Positions 25,807 through 34,186 of a stretch of 64,000 nucleotides of DNA are shown piece by piece. Below the pieces are notes generated by a model. The model was given only the letters and a program-made list of their open reading frames with translations, searched no databases and had not been told where the DNA came from. Position 1 is the stretch's first letter. The number at the start of each line of letters is the position of its first letter. Origin of the DNA: Candidatus Marithrix sp. Canyon 246 (GTDB taxonomy: Bacteria; Pseudomonadota; Gammaproteobacteria; Beggiatoales; Beggiatoaceae); the NCBI RefSeq assembly GCF_001723685.1, contig NZ_MCBX01000007.1:51288-115287 (forward strand). The letters run 5' to 3'. The position numbers were made by a program, and so were the translations under genes.

Positions 25807-26634
25807 TCAAATATTGGAAACAGAAGTAGCATCACCTTGCATTTTCCAAGTCTGTTTTTCTGCTTCTAGCATTAGCCTCTCAATTCTTTCTTTACTTCGT
25901 GGATGAGTTGAGAAGTATTCTGAAACTTTTACTAAATTTCCTTCTGCTTCATCTTTTTCTAGCCGTTTAAAGAATTGCATTGTATGCCCTCCATGCCCGT
26001 AGCGATTGATTATTCTTTCTAATGCGTATAAATCTGCCGCTGTTTCTTGTTTTCTACTGTAGTTCATTAGGTATAATTCTGAGCCTAGAGATAGAATGTC
26101 AGGTACATTAACATGTGTGCCAAAGTTTAGTATATTTGCCACTAGCATAAAAATTATTCCTCTTCCTAAACCATTTATAGGATGGCGTTCTTGAAAGTGT
26201 CCTAATTCATGTGCTAGTACAAAGGCTAGTTCGTTTTCTGATTCAACAGTTTTTAGTAAGGCGGTATGAATAAAAATATGCCCACCTGCTATTACAAAAG
26301 CATTTACTACATCACTTTCAATCAAGTGCAATTTCAACGGTAAACGAATTTCTTCATCTTTTTTTGGCAGACTGTATATTAGTTCTGTTAAATATTTAAT
26401 GCGTTTATCATCCTTAATTTCATTGTCAGAAACCATAGTTAATAAGCTGTTACCGATTTTAGCTTCCATTTCTGGGCTTATCCAACGACTGATTAAATCA
26501 GCGGTTACACCTAATAATACAAAGCCTATAACGCCGATTATTATCACCATTCCTAATAAATGAGCTAAATTACTCAGTGGATGACGCTTAGTAATATTAA
26601 TGTCTTCTGGTATTTTTTTATGGATAAATTTCAT
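25807..26634 (-). CDS. M48-family membrane metalloprotease
   Basis: HELGH at residues 142-146 is the zinc motif. The third ligand is in the later segment KQETAADLYALERI (E-x3-D). One membrane segment at 26-45 (MVIIIGVIGFVLLGVTADLI) leaves the catalytic domain outside the cytosol, although the lack of a signal peptide leaves the orientation open. At 275 residues it fits the compact M48 peptidases (YcaL/BepA-like), without TPRs. The start overlaps the stop of the YbjQ-TM gene by one base and the ATPase follows within five bases. It may digest envelope proteins and link envelope stress to the ATPase-PIN pair, which is inference. Confidence 0.82.
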   Translation of the reverse strand: MKFIHKKIPEDINITKRHPLSNLAHLLGMVIIIGVIGFVLLGVTADLISRWISPEMEAKIGNSLLTMVSDNEIKDDKRIKYLTELIYSLPKKDEEIRLPLKLHLIESDVVNAFVIAGGHIFIHTALLKTVESENELAFVLAHELGHFQERHPINGLGRGIIFMLVANILNFGTHVNVPDILSLGSELYLMNYSRKQETAADLYALERIINRYGHGGHTMQFFKRLEKDEAEGNLVKVSEYFSTHPRSKERIERLMLEAEKQTWKMQGDATSVSNI

Positions 26635-27086
26635 TATTTGATTCCGGTGCCATAGGCAATGACTTCAATTGAACCTAAACTATTGTTATTGCCTGAACGC
26701 CCACCAATTGTAGCAGTTTCTATACGGACATTCATTACTTTATCTGCTCCCCATTCAATAGCTTCTATTTTCATACGTAACAATGCTTCTCTACGCCCAC
26801 GATCTAATAATGTTTCATAGACTGTAATGCGCCCACCAACTAGGTTTCGTAAAGCGGCTGAGAATCGTTTAAAATAGTCAACAGAAATTACAACTGTTCC
26901 AACAAATAATTGAGCTTCTTCTGCATTTGGCATTGCTTGTTTAGCACCAATGGTGATAATAGGCACATGAAGAGTTTCATGTTCGCGTTGTTGAATCGAT
27001 TTATAATGTCGTCTTTCAAGATAACTGCCTATCGCATATCCTAAAATTAACAATAATAAAAAGATGTAAAAAGAGGAAACATCCAT
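26634..27086 (-). CDS. YbjQ-like domain protein with N-terminal membrane anchor
   Basis: An N-terminal membrane segment (FYIFLLLLILGYAIGSYLER) is followed by a YbjQ/UPF0145 domain (VVISVDYFKRFSAALRNLVG, then GRREALLRMKIEAIEWGADK and the ending SIEVIAYGTGIK). YbjQ proteins form pentamers and have been called putative heavy-metal-binding proteins, without a firm function. The second member of the operon, it begins two bases after the soluble YbjQ gene ends, suggesting the two assemble together, one of them at the membrane. Confidence 0.8.
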   Translation of the reverse strand: MDVSSFYIFLLLLILGYAIGSYLERRHYKSIQQREHETLHVPIITIGAKQAMPNAEEAQLFVGTVVISVDYFKRFSAALRNLVGGRITVYETLLDRGRREALLRMKIEAIEWGADKVMNVRIETATIGGRSGNNNSLGSIEVIAYGTGIK

Positions 27087-27088
27087 GA

Positions 27089-27403
27089 TTATTCTACCTT
27101 CACGGCTGTACCATAAGCAAATAATTCTGCGGCTCCTTGGGCTACTGAGGAAGTAGCAAAACGAATATTTAATATTGCATTAGCACCTAATTCTGTTGCT
27201 TGTTTTTCCATACGTTCAATGGCTTCAGCACGCGCTTCTTGTAATAGTTCGGTATAACCTTTTAATTCTCCACCAATGAGATTTTTAAAACTAGCCATAA
27301 TATCTTTACCAATATGTTTAGCACGTATGGTGCTACCTTGTACTATGCCATAATGTTCAACTATAGTTTTACCGGGTACACCTTCGAGTGTTGTTAGAAT
27401 CAT
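27089..27403 (-). CDS. YbjQ/UPF0145 family protein
   Basis: The 104-residue protein covers the whole YbjQ fold: TTLEGVPGKTIVEHYGIVQG, the loop AKHIGKDIMASFKNLIGGEL, and the helix and end EARAEAIERMEKQATELGAN and LFAYGTAVK. It is the first gene of the five-gene operon running to 24139. Its promoter must lie in the short region facing ubiX (27404-27425), or inside it. The function of the family is unknown. Confidence 0.88.
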   Translation of the reverse strand: MILTTLEGVPGKTIVEHYGIVQGSTIRAKHIGKDIMASFKNLIGGELKGYTELLQEARAEAIERMEKQATELGANAILNIRFATSSVAQGAAELFAYGTAVKVE

Positions 27404-27425
27404 TTTATATTCCTTGAGAAAATTT

Positions 27426-28028
27426 ATGAGTAAATCAGCTATTACTTTAGCTATGACTGGAGCTTCTGGAGCCGCTTATGGCTTACGTTTATTAGAGCAA
27501 TTAATTATTGCCGAAAAAAAGGTTTATTTATTAATATCTAAACCAGCACAAATAGTCGTTAATATGGAAACTAGTTTGAAAATACCTTCGCGCCCAGCGG
27601 AAATACAAGCTATTTTAAGTGAATATTATAATGCAAAATCCGGGCAATTGCAGGTATTTGGGCGTGAACAATGGATGGCACCTATTGCAAGTGGTAGCTC
27701 AGTAGCTAGTGCAATGGTGATATGCCCTTGTACTAGCGGTACATTATCAGCGATTGCTAATGGTTTAAGTCACAATTTAATTGAACGAGCCGCTGATGTA
27801 ACATTAAAAGAGCAACGTAAATTAATTTTAGTGCATAGAGAAACACCATTATCAGTAATTAATTTAGAAAATATGTTGAAACTTGCAAAGATCGGTGCAG
27901 TAATTTTGCCAGCAAATCCGGGATTTTATCATAACCCAGAAAAAATAAGTGAAATTATAGATTTTATTGTGGCGCGGATTTTAGATCATTTAGGGATTGA
28001 ACATGATTTATTGGCTCGTTGGGGTTGA
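27426..28028 (+). CDS. ubiX: Flavin prenyltransferase UbiX
   Basis: UbiX makes prenylated FMN, the cofactor that UbiD needs to decarboxylate the ubiquinone precursor. TLAMTGASGAAYGLRLLEQL is the FMN-binding start, VICPCTSGTLSAIANGLSHN the middle, and RKLILVHRETPLSVINLENM holds the substrate-binding helix. At 200 residues it is typical. ATG 27426 is used; TTG 27414 would add four residues. It is divergent from the YbjQ operon, so the 22-base gap must hold both start sites or the promoters lie inside the genes. The rest of the ubiquinone pathway is not in this window. Confidence 0.92.
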   Translation: MSKSAITLAMTGASGAAYGLRLLEQLIIAEKKVYLLISKPAQIVVNMETSLKIPSRPAEIQAILSEYYNAKSGQLQVFGREQWMAPIASGSSVASAMVICPCTSGTLSAIANGLSHNLIERAADVTLKEQRKLILVHRETPLSVINLENMLKLAKIGAVILPANPGFYHNPEKISEIIDFIVARILDHLGIEHDLLARWG

Positions 28029-28112
28029 TATAAACAGTTTTATTTGTAGGCTCGGTTACAAGGCTTAAAACTCTTATTTGGTAGGCAGGCATCTGATTGA
28101 TGAAAAAGACAC

Positions 28113-29228
28113 TTATTTAATTTCTCTTGCAAGCCAAGTAGTTGCTCTTAAACTCCAATGATGTAAATATCCATTAGAATTTCGTGCAACAATATCCTTT
28201 TTATTATAACTAGAACAATCAGCTATTGGATTTCCAGATATTGTTGTACCGCCATTAACATTTGTTAAATCAGTAATTTGCCAACCATTATATGAGTTTG
28301 TCCATAATTTTAGATGGTCATTACTATCTCTTACAAAAATATTTTTCCAATCTCCGCAAGTTTTAGGATCACCTGAAATTGTTTCACCACTATTACTAAT
28401 AAAATTTACAAATTTAATTTTATGTAAATCTTGTAGTTTCCAGCCTTGATGAGATCCTCTCCATTGCCATTCAAGTAAATGTCCATCTGGGCTGCGTGCA
28501 AATACATTATGTGTATAGTAATAATTACTTGCTAAAGATATAGTTGGATCACCAACAATAGTCTGCCCACCAACTACTGTTGTTAAATTTTCAATATGAA
28601 GACCATGCTCAGGTGTCCACCACCATTCAATTAAATCTCCATTAATATTACGTGCAAATACATGTACAGTTCCGTTCTGTTCGATAGCAAAAAATGGATT
28701 TCCAGCCAGATGTCCCTCTATATCTTCATTTAAACCTTCAAAATGTGTTAAATCTATAGAAGACCAACCATCTTGTGCTGTCCACCACCATACACGTAAA
28801 TCTCCATCCGAATCTTGCGCAAAAACATATTGAACCCCATTGTGATTATTGTAATAAAATGGATCACCAATAATTGTTTCTCCTGCTGGCGTTAAATCTT
28901 CTAAATGCCAGCCATCTTCAACTCTCCACCACCATTCTAGTAAATGTCCATTAGTATCACGTGCAAAAACATGTTGAATACCATTTACGGCACTGCTGAT
29001 AGGATTACCAGCAATTTTTTTCTCATTAAAGATAGCAGATAAATCTTCACGATGCCAATCTGATTCTGGATTTCTCCACCATTCACGTAAATGTCCATTA
29101 GTATCACGTGCAAAAATATGTTGAACACCATTCAATTGATGAATGCTAGGATTACCAACTATTGATATATCTTCTGCCATTGCAGATTGTAAAAATAATA
29201 AACTAAATACTAATAAATACCAAGGCAT
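28113..29228 (-). CDS. Secreted seven-bladed propeller lectin-like protein
   Basis: A signal peptide (LLVFSLLFLQSAMA) precedes seven repeats of about 50 residues with the pattern GNP, NG, VFARD, NGHL, EWWW (e.g. GIQHVFARDTNGHLLEWWW). Tryptophan-rich strands of this kind are typical of PLL-type or tectonin-like beta-propeller lectins that bind sugars at blade interfaces. The later blades (residues about 250-371) are less regular. The protein is probably exported and may bind polysaccharide on the cell surface or on other cells. It is transcribed divergently from the truncated haemoglobin gene, across the FNR-type box. Confidence 0.7.
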   Translation of the reverse strand: MPWYLLVFSLLFLQSAMAEDISIVGNPSIHQLNGVQHIFARDTNGHLREWWRNPESDWHREDLSAIFNEKKIAGNPISSAVNGIQHVFARDTNGHLLEWWWRVEDGWHLEDLTPAGETIIGDPFYYNNHNGVQYVFAQDSDGDLRVWWWTAQDGWSSIDLTHFEGLNEDIEGHLAGNPFFAIEQNGTVHVFARNINGDLIEWWWTPEHGLHIENLTTVVGGQTIVGDPTISLASNYYYTHNVFARSPDGHLLEWQWRGSHQGWKLQDLHKIKFVNFISNSGETISGDPKTCGDWKNIFVRDSNDHLKLWTNSYNGWQITDLTNVNGGTTISGNPIADCSSYNKKDIVARNSNGYLHHWSLRATTWLAREIK

Positions 29229-29285
29229 AATATTTTTCCTGTTTAATTAACACTTATAATTTATAGGCATATATTATGCCGTGAC

Positions 29286-29299
29286 TTGATCTAAGTCAA
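29286..29299. promoter_or_regulatory. FNR/DNR-type box upstream of the truncated haemoglobin
   Basis: TTGATCTAAGTCAA matches the FNR/DNR consensus TTGAT-N4-ATCAA in nine of ten fixed positions. It lies 57 bases before the start of the haemoglobin gene, in the divergent gap with the lectin gene. A box here would place the haemoglobin under oxygen or nitric-oxide control. Confidence 0.6.
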
Positions 29300-29356
29300 G
29301 GCGCATTTTTTAAATGTAGAATATAATTTAAAATTAAAATTTACAAGGAAATTATT

Positions 29357-29725
29357 ATGAGAAGTGTCTTTAAAAAAATAGGTGGTAAAGATGTTGTTGA
29401 TGCAGCCGTTGATCGTTTTTACGTATATATGCTTGCAGATGAACGTGTAAAAGACTTTTTTACAAATGTCAACATGGATAAACAACGTCAACATCAAAAA
29501 GATTTCATTGCCTATTCTTTAGGTGCTGATGGCGGTTATGATGGCAAAGATATGGGTGCAGCACATCAACAGCTTGTAGATCAACAAGGTTTATCAGATC
29601 TGCATTTTGATGCTACAGTAGAAAACTTAGTAAAAGCACTACAAGATTTAAATGTGCCTAAAGACATTATCAAAGAAGCTGGTAAAATTGTTGAAAGCAC
29701 TCGAAATGATGTTTTGTGTCGTTAG
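29357..29725 (+). CDS. Group I truncated haemoglobin
   Basis: The 122-residue protein has the 2-on-2 globin fold of trHbN. AAVDRFYVYMLADERVKDFF holds the B-helix tyrosine, followed by the E-helix region QRQHQKDFIAYSLG. GAAHQQLVDQQGL contains the proximal histidine in the F region. Members of this group bind O2 and NO, and the best-known act as NO dioxygenases. An AAGGAAATTATT ribosome site precedes ATG 29357. The FNR/DNR-type box upstream and the broken Crp/Fnr-type gene directly downstream on the other strand point to a nitrosative-stress locus. Confidence 0.9.
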   Translation: MRSVFKKIGGKDVVDAAVDRFYVYMLADERVKDFFTNVNMDKQRQHQKDFIAYSLGADGGYDGKDMGAAHQQLVDQQGLSDLHFDATVENLVKALQDLNVPKDIIKEAGKIVESTRNDVLCR

Positions 29726-29728
29726 CTA

Positions 29729-30202
29729 TCAAATAATATTTTTTAGTTGTTCGACATCTAATATTTCAATATAAAGATAATATTTTTTCTCTAATAAAAA
29801 TGTAACTAAACGAAAAATTGCATCATGCAATGATAGTCTATTAACTTCATTAACTAACCAATGTATTTTTTGACTCATTGCAGCCATTAATTGAAAACAA
29901 ACATCTATAGATTCAGATAACATTTTTTTATAATGTACTGCATCAATAGCAACTATTGTTACAGAATTTAGGGCAATCGCGCTGATTTATGTTTTTTTTC
30001 CATCAGCATTATTGCTTCCGCAAAACTCTCCCCTGCATTAAATATAGTAAATATTTTTTCTTGTAAATAAAACCTGTGCTGTTTCTAATTTTTTTATACT
30101 AGTATAAGCTAGTATTTGTTTAAACTGTTGCTCATCAAAAGCACTGAAAAGATGAGATTTACGCATCTCTAATTGAATATTTATATCAGGAATATTTTTC
30201 AT
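29729..30202 (-). pseudogene. Crp/Fnr-family regulator (Dnr-like), decayed
   Basis: ATG 30202 begins a Dnr-type start (LEMRKSHLFSAFDEQQFKQI, then LETAQVLFTR). The frame then breaks; further on NAGESFAEAIMLMEKKHKSA appears in another frame, and the last part CFQLMAAMSQKIHWLVNEVN with RLSLHDAIFRLVTFLLE is in a third. The cyclic-nucleotide-like core is partly deleted and the C-terminal helix-turn-helix is absent. Dnr/NnrR regulators sense NO and bind the box type seen at 29286. The regulator is therefore lost here, while the target gene and its box remain. Confidence 0.68.
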
Positions 30203-30275
30203 AGGTTTATATTGGCATTTTTAATACAATTGATGTACAATCAATGTTAAATCAATTAAGTTATTTAGGTTTGAA

Positions 30276-30548
30276 ATGATTTTTGAATGGAACGATGAAA
30301 AAAATTTGTTATTAAAACAAACGCGAAATATTTGCTTTGAAGATGTTGTTTTAAGTATTCATAATGGAAATCTTTTAGATTTTGTCAAAAATCCCAGTTT
30401 AAATCATAGTCATCAGTATTGTATGATAGTTGCTATAGGAAATTATGTTTATGTAGTGCCATTTGTGAAAAATGGTGAAAACTTTTTCCTCAAAACAGTT
30501 TATCCTAGCAGAAAAATGACAAAAAAGTATTTAAAGGAACAGTTATGA
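30276..30548 (+). CDS. brnT: BrnT-like toxin (DUF497)
   Basis: The 90-residue protein begins MIFEWNDEKNLLLKQTRNIC, the standard BrnT opening (F-x-W-D/N-x-x-K). The end (NYVYVVPFVKNGENFFLKTV and then YPSRKMTKKYL) matches the ribonuclease core. BrnT-type toxins cut mRNA when their antitoxin is removed. The gene overlaps the next by four bases (ATGA). It is followed by a BrnA/CopG-like gene, giving a type II toxin-antitoxin pair. Confidence 0.75.
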   Translation: MIFEWNDEKNLLLKQTRNICFEDVVLSIHNGNLLDFVKNPSLNHSHQYCMIVAIGNYVYVVPFVKNGENFFLKTVYPSRKMTKKYLKEQL

Positions 30549-30838
30549 GTAGAAAATTAATTGAATCTGAAGAAGAAATTAATATTATTAATGATGTTGA
30601 AGAAGAACGGTTTGAATCGGTAATAGGTACAGAATTTGAAGAGCTAAAGCACTCTTTCCAAACGGCAGCTAAAAATACTATTGAAAAATTATCAAAAAGA
30701 AAATCAATTACTATCAGATTACTTGAAAGTGATATAGATCGTTTAAAAGCGATTGCACTCAATGAAGGTATGCCTTATCAAACCTATATTTCTCATATTA
30801 TCCATAAAGTCACAACTGGTCAAATCAAAGCCAGATAA
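30545..30838 (+). CDS. brnA: BrnA/CopG-like antitoxin
   Basis: The C-terminal part, KRKSITIRLLESDIDRLKAI and then ALNEGMPYQTYISHIIHKV, is a ribbon-helix-helix DNA-binding domain like those of BrnA and CopG proteins. The N-terminal 45 residues are acidic and flexible, suited to covering the toxin. It probably represses its own operon through the toxin complex. It follows the BrnT-like gene by ATGA overlap and lies 13 bases before glgA. Confidence 0.75.
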   Translation: MSRKLIESEEEINIINDVEEERFESVIGTEFEELKHSFQTAAKNTIEKLSKRKSITIRLLESDIDRLKAIALNEGMPYQTYISHIIHKVTTGQIKAR

Positions 30839-30851
30839 AAAATAAGAAATT

Positions 30852-32309
30852 ATGAAAGATTCAAAGTTACCTGTACTATTTGTCACATCAGAAGCATATC
30901 CACTAATTAAAACCGGCGGTTTAGCAGATGTCAGTGCTGCATTACCTAACGCTTTAAGGAAGATGGGTATTGATGTTCGCTTATTATTGCCCGGTTATCC
31001 AGTTGTACTTGAGCAGTTGTCTCTGATAGAAGTACATGAAAATATTAGGGTATTTCCTTTGCAAGAGCCTGTACGCTTATTAGCTGGTATAATGCCTGAT
31101 TCCATTACACCTGTCTATGTAGTTGAATGTCCAGCATTATATGAGCGCAAAGGTGGACCATATCAAGATTCTAATGGTAAAAGTTGGTATGATAATCCAT
31201 TACGTTTTGGAATACTTTCTAAAATTGCAGCTAAGTTTGGACAACATCACTTTTTGTTTAAACCACAAATAATTCATTGTAATGATTGGCAAACTGGATT
31301 AGTACCAGCCTTTTTAAATTTTGATTCTAAACGACAAGCTAAAACTTTGATGAGCATACATAATATGGCTTATCAAGGCGTTTTTGGACCAGAAATCATA
31401 GCTTTATTTGGTTTGCCGCCTGAAAGTTTTCAGATGTCTGGATTAGAATATTATGGACAAGTATCATTTCTAAAAGCTGGTTTATATTATTCTGATTGGA
31501 TATCAACAGTCAGCCCTACTTATGCCAAAGAAATTCAAACTCCAGAATATGGTTGTGGTTTAGAAGGTTTATTAACTCAGCGTCAAAATAAATTATCTGG
31601 AATCTTAAATGGTATTGATACTATCGCTTGGAATCCAGAATCTGATCCTAATATCAAAAACCATTATAGTATCAAAAAAGTAGTTAATAAAAAACGTAAT
31701 ACCCAAGCTTTACGTACACAACTAAATCTAGCTCCAACAACAGCACCATTACTTGGAATAATTACTCGTCTGGCAGAACAAAAAGGTATAGATTTATTAA
31801 TACCTATAATTTCAGAGATTATTAAGTCTGGTGCCCAAATAGTAATACTAGGTAGTGGAGATAAAGGCTTAGAAAGCAGCCTAGAAAATTTAGCAAAAAC
31901 TTATCCAAAACAAATGAGTGTCAACATTGGCTATGATGAAAAACTAGCACATCAAATTGAAGCCGCTGCTGATATGTTTCTAATGCCATCAAAATTTGAA
32001 CCTTGTGGATTAAATCAAATTTATAGTATGCGCTATGGCACTATACCAATAGTTAGACGCACTGGCGGTTTAGCAGATACAGTTATAGATGCGACTCTGG
32101 AAAACATTAAGAATAAAACTGCAACTGGTTTTGTATTTGATAAAGCTTCTTCTGATGAACTATTATTATGTATTCAACGCGCATTAAAACTATTCCATGA
32201 CGATAAAAAATGGACTGGTTTACAAGTCAATGGTATGAGTCGTGATTTTAGTTGGCACAAACGCGCTGAGGAATATTATTCTCTTTATCAGAATTTGTTA
32301 AAGTTTTGA
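30852..32309 (+). CDS. glgA: Glycogen synthase (ADP-glucose)
   Basis: GlgA elongates alpha-1,4-glucan chains from ADP-glucose. The N-terminal half has the family start LFVTSEAYPLIKTGGLADVS, with the KTGGL nucleotide-sugar motif. The C-terminal half has LAPTTAPLLGIITRLAEQKG and the EPCGLNQIYSMRYGTIPIVR stretch with the catalytic glutamate, then RTGGLADTV. The length of 485 residues is normal. It starts 13 bases after the antitoxin gene, so it may be read from the same transcript. A hairpin terminator follows at 32327. No glgB, glgC or glgP is visible nearby. Confidence 0.93.
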   Translation: MKDSKLPVLFVTSEAYPLIKTGGLADVSAALPNALRKMGIDVRLLLPGYPVVLEQLSLIEVHENIRVFPLQEPVRLLAGIMPDSITPVYVVECPALYERKGGPYQDSNGKSWYDNPLRFGILSKIAAKFGQHHFLFKPQIIHCNDWQTGLVPAFLNFDSKRQAKTLMSIHNMAYQGVFGPEIIALFGLPPESFQMSGLEYYGQVSFLKAGLYYSDWISTVSPTYAKEIQTPEYGCGLEGLLTQRQNKLSGILNGIDTIAWNPESDPNIKNHYSIKKVVNKKRNTQALRTQLNLAPTTAPLLGIITRLAEQKGIDLLIPIISEIIKSGAQIVILGSGDKGLESSLENLAKTYPKQMSVNIGYDEKLAHQIEAAADMFLMPSKFEPCGLNQIYSMRYGTIPIVRRTGGLADTVIDATLENIKNKTATGFVFDKASSDELLLCIQRALKLFHDDKKWTGLQVNGMSRDFSWHKRAEEYYSLYQNLLKF

Positions 32310-32326
32310 ACTGTGATTAATTTTGT

Positions 32327-32349
32327 TTTCGAGGCTTTTAGCCTCGAAA
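32327..32349 (+). terminator. Hairpin terminator after glgA
   Basis: TTTCGAGGC, loop TTTTA, GCCTCGAAA gives a perfect 9-bp stem 18 bases past the glgA stop. It lacks a long T tract. Confidence 0.7.
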
Positions 32350-32455
32350 CCTGTAATTATCCCCAAGTTAAATACGAATTGATCTGGATACCACATTTTA
32401 TTTTCACTCCATAATTGGTTAAAAATGCGTTGTACAAAGCTAGTTTTGCCGGTTT
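32350..32455 (-). pseudogene. Fragment of a P-loop NTPase
   Basis: On the minus strand one frame reads TGKTSFVQRIFNQLWSENKM and then WYPDQFVFNLGIITG. This looks like a Walker A end and the following helices of an NTPase. There is no start, and both ends are cut by unrelated sequence. It is a short fragment between glgA and the cyclase gene; a chance reading is possible. Confidence 0.35.
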
Positions 32456-32482
32456 AAATTCATTTGAATTATAACATAAGAC

Positions 32483-34186
32483 TTAAAACCCATACATCAT
32501 ATGATTAATTTTATCTTTCAATTCTAAGTTATTAATTTCTAACTCAGAATTTTTAGTTGCCAACTGTTTTTGTAAATTATGTACTCTTAAATGGGTTTTC
32601 ACTCTCACCAACAGTTCTTCATTGTGAAATGGTTTGGTTATATAATCTACTGCTCCTAATTCAAAGCCTTTTACTTTATCTATAGTGTCTGATAATGCCG
32701 TCATAAAAATAATAGGAATCTCTTCAGTTTTTGCATTAGCTTTTAACTGCCTACAAGTTTCAAAGCCATCTATACCCGGCATCATCACATCTAATAATAT
32801 TAAATTAGGTGGATTTTGTTTCACTTTTTCTAAGGCTTGTTCACCATTACTCGCAACTGAGACTTGAAAATTCTGATTTTTTAAAACACGAGATAAAATC
32901 TCACTGTTAAAAGAAGTATCATCAACTATTAATATATGAGGGTTTTTTAGACTGGTAATACTTAAAATCTTTTCACAGTGATTTAGATAAATTTGTGCTA
33001 CTAGATCATTTTCATTTGCTGTTAAAACTTTTTTAAAATGTTCATTTGCAGCTGCAAATTGTTCTTTATGAAAACTTTTGACTCCTGATTCAAAATTCTT
33101 TAAGGTTTTTAATTTTAGTTCTAAACATGGCTGTGGATTAGCATCAAAAACTTCATAAATCGTAACTGGCTGGGTTTTTCCTTTAACTGTTACATGATCA
33201 ATAATTCTAATTTTATATTTGTTCTGATCAATTAACTTGTTATAAACTTGTTCTGTAATTAACAACGGGGTTTTATAAGTTTTGGTTAAACCTTCTACTC
33301 GTGAAGCTAAATTCACCGCATCTGAAATTACAGTACCATTCATACGATTTTTACTACCTACAGTGCCAAGCATCAATGGTCCATCATGAATACCAATACC
33401 AATTGTAATTGTATGATGGATTAATTGCTTTAACATTCCAATAGCGGCTTGCACCGCATCATCAGCACTATTAGGAAATAAAGCCATTATTTCATCACCA
33501 ATGTATTTATCAATAAAACCATTGTTTTGATCAATAACTGGATCCATTTGACTGAGATAGTTATTGATAAAATTAAAATTTTCTTGTGGAGTCATGGTTT
33601 CCGATAAAGTAGTAAAATTTCTAATATCGGCAAACATAATACTCATGGTTTTTTCAACACATGAAGCTAATTTAATTTGATTAATATCTTTTATATTTAA
33701 CAGTTTTAAAAATTGATCTGGTACAAATTTATAAAAAGTTTCTGCTTGTGTTTGTAATTCGTTGGTTTTGGCTGTTAGTTGTTGTTCTTTCCTATAGCTT
33801 TTAATCGCTTCTGACACGGTTAAAATTAAATCACTTTTTATCCAAGGCTTTGATATATAACGATATAACCTTGCTTTATTAATGGTTTGAGTAACTGCTC
33901 CAATATCTGCCTTCCCTGTCAACATAACATTACGAGTTTGTGGTGATAGAACATGAATATGTTGTAATAACTCATCCCCTCTCATATTCGGCATCATATA
34001 ATCAGTAATTACTAGAGGAATTTCATATTTTTCCTTCTGTAATTCTGTTATTAATTCTAATGCTTCTTTGCCGCTGCTAGTTGTTTCTATGAAAAATTGA
34101 TGACCAAATACATGTTGCAGTTCTATTTTTAGAGCATAAAGTATCATTTCTTCATCATCAACACAGAGAATAACTTGCTTTTTCAC
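32483..34186 (-). CDS. Response regulator with class III adenylate cyclase between two receiver domains
   Basis: Domains in order: receiver 1 (ILCVDDEEMILYALKIELQH, phosphoacceptor D in VITDYMMPNM), class III cyclase (residues about 180-345: MFADIRNFTTLSE, FIDKYIGDEIMALF, NGTVISDAVNLASRVE), and receiver 2 (ILIVDDTSFNSEILSRVLKN, D in LLDVMMPGIDGFET). The Lys in IDKYIGD and the Thr in NGTVIS fit class IIIb adenylate cyclases. It would make cAMP when phosphorylated by the kinases encoded upstream. It is the last gene of the four-gene operon and its start touches the stop of the single-receiver gene. The C-terminal receiver may receive a second phosphate input. Confidence 0.85.
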   Translation of the reverse strand: MKKQVILCVDDEEMILYALKIELQHVFGHQFFIETTSSGKEALELITELQKEKYEIPLVITDYMMPNMRGDELLQHIHVLSPQTRNVMLTGKADIGAVTQTINKARLYRYISKPWIKSDLILTVSEAIKSYRKEQQLTAKTNELQTQAETFYKFVPDQFLKLLNIKDINQIKLASCVEKTMSIMFADIRNFTTLSETMTPQENFNFINNYLSQMDPVIDQNNGFIDKYIGDEIMALFPNSADDAVQAAIGMLKQLIHHTITIGIGIHDGPLMLGTVGSKNRMNGTVISDAVNLASRVEGLTKTYKTPLLITEQVYNKLIDQNKYKIRIIDHVTVKGKTQPVTIYEVFDANPQPCLELKLKTLKNFESGVKSFHKEQFAAANEHFKKVLTANENDLVAQIYLNHCEKILSITSLKNPHILIVDDTSFNSEILSRVLKNQNFQVSVASNGEQALEKVKQNPPNLILLDVMMPGIDGFETCRQLKANAKTEEIPIIFMTALSDTIDKVKGFELGAVDYITKPFHNEELLVRVKTHLRVHNLQKQLATKNSELEINNLELKDKINHMMYGF

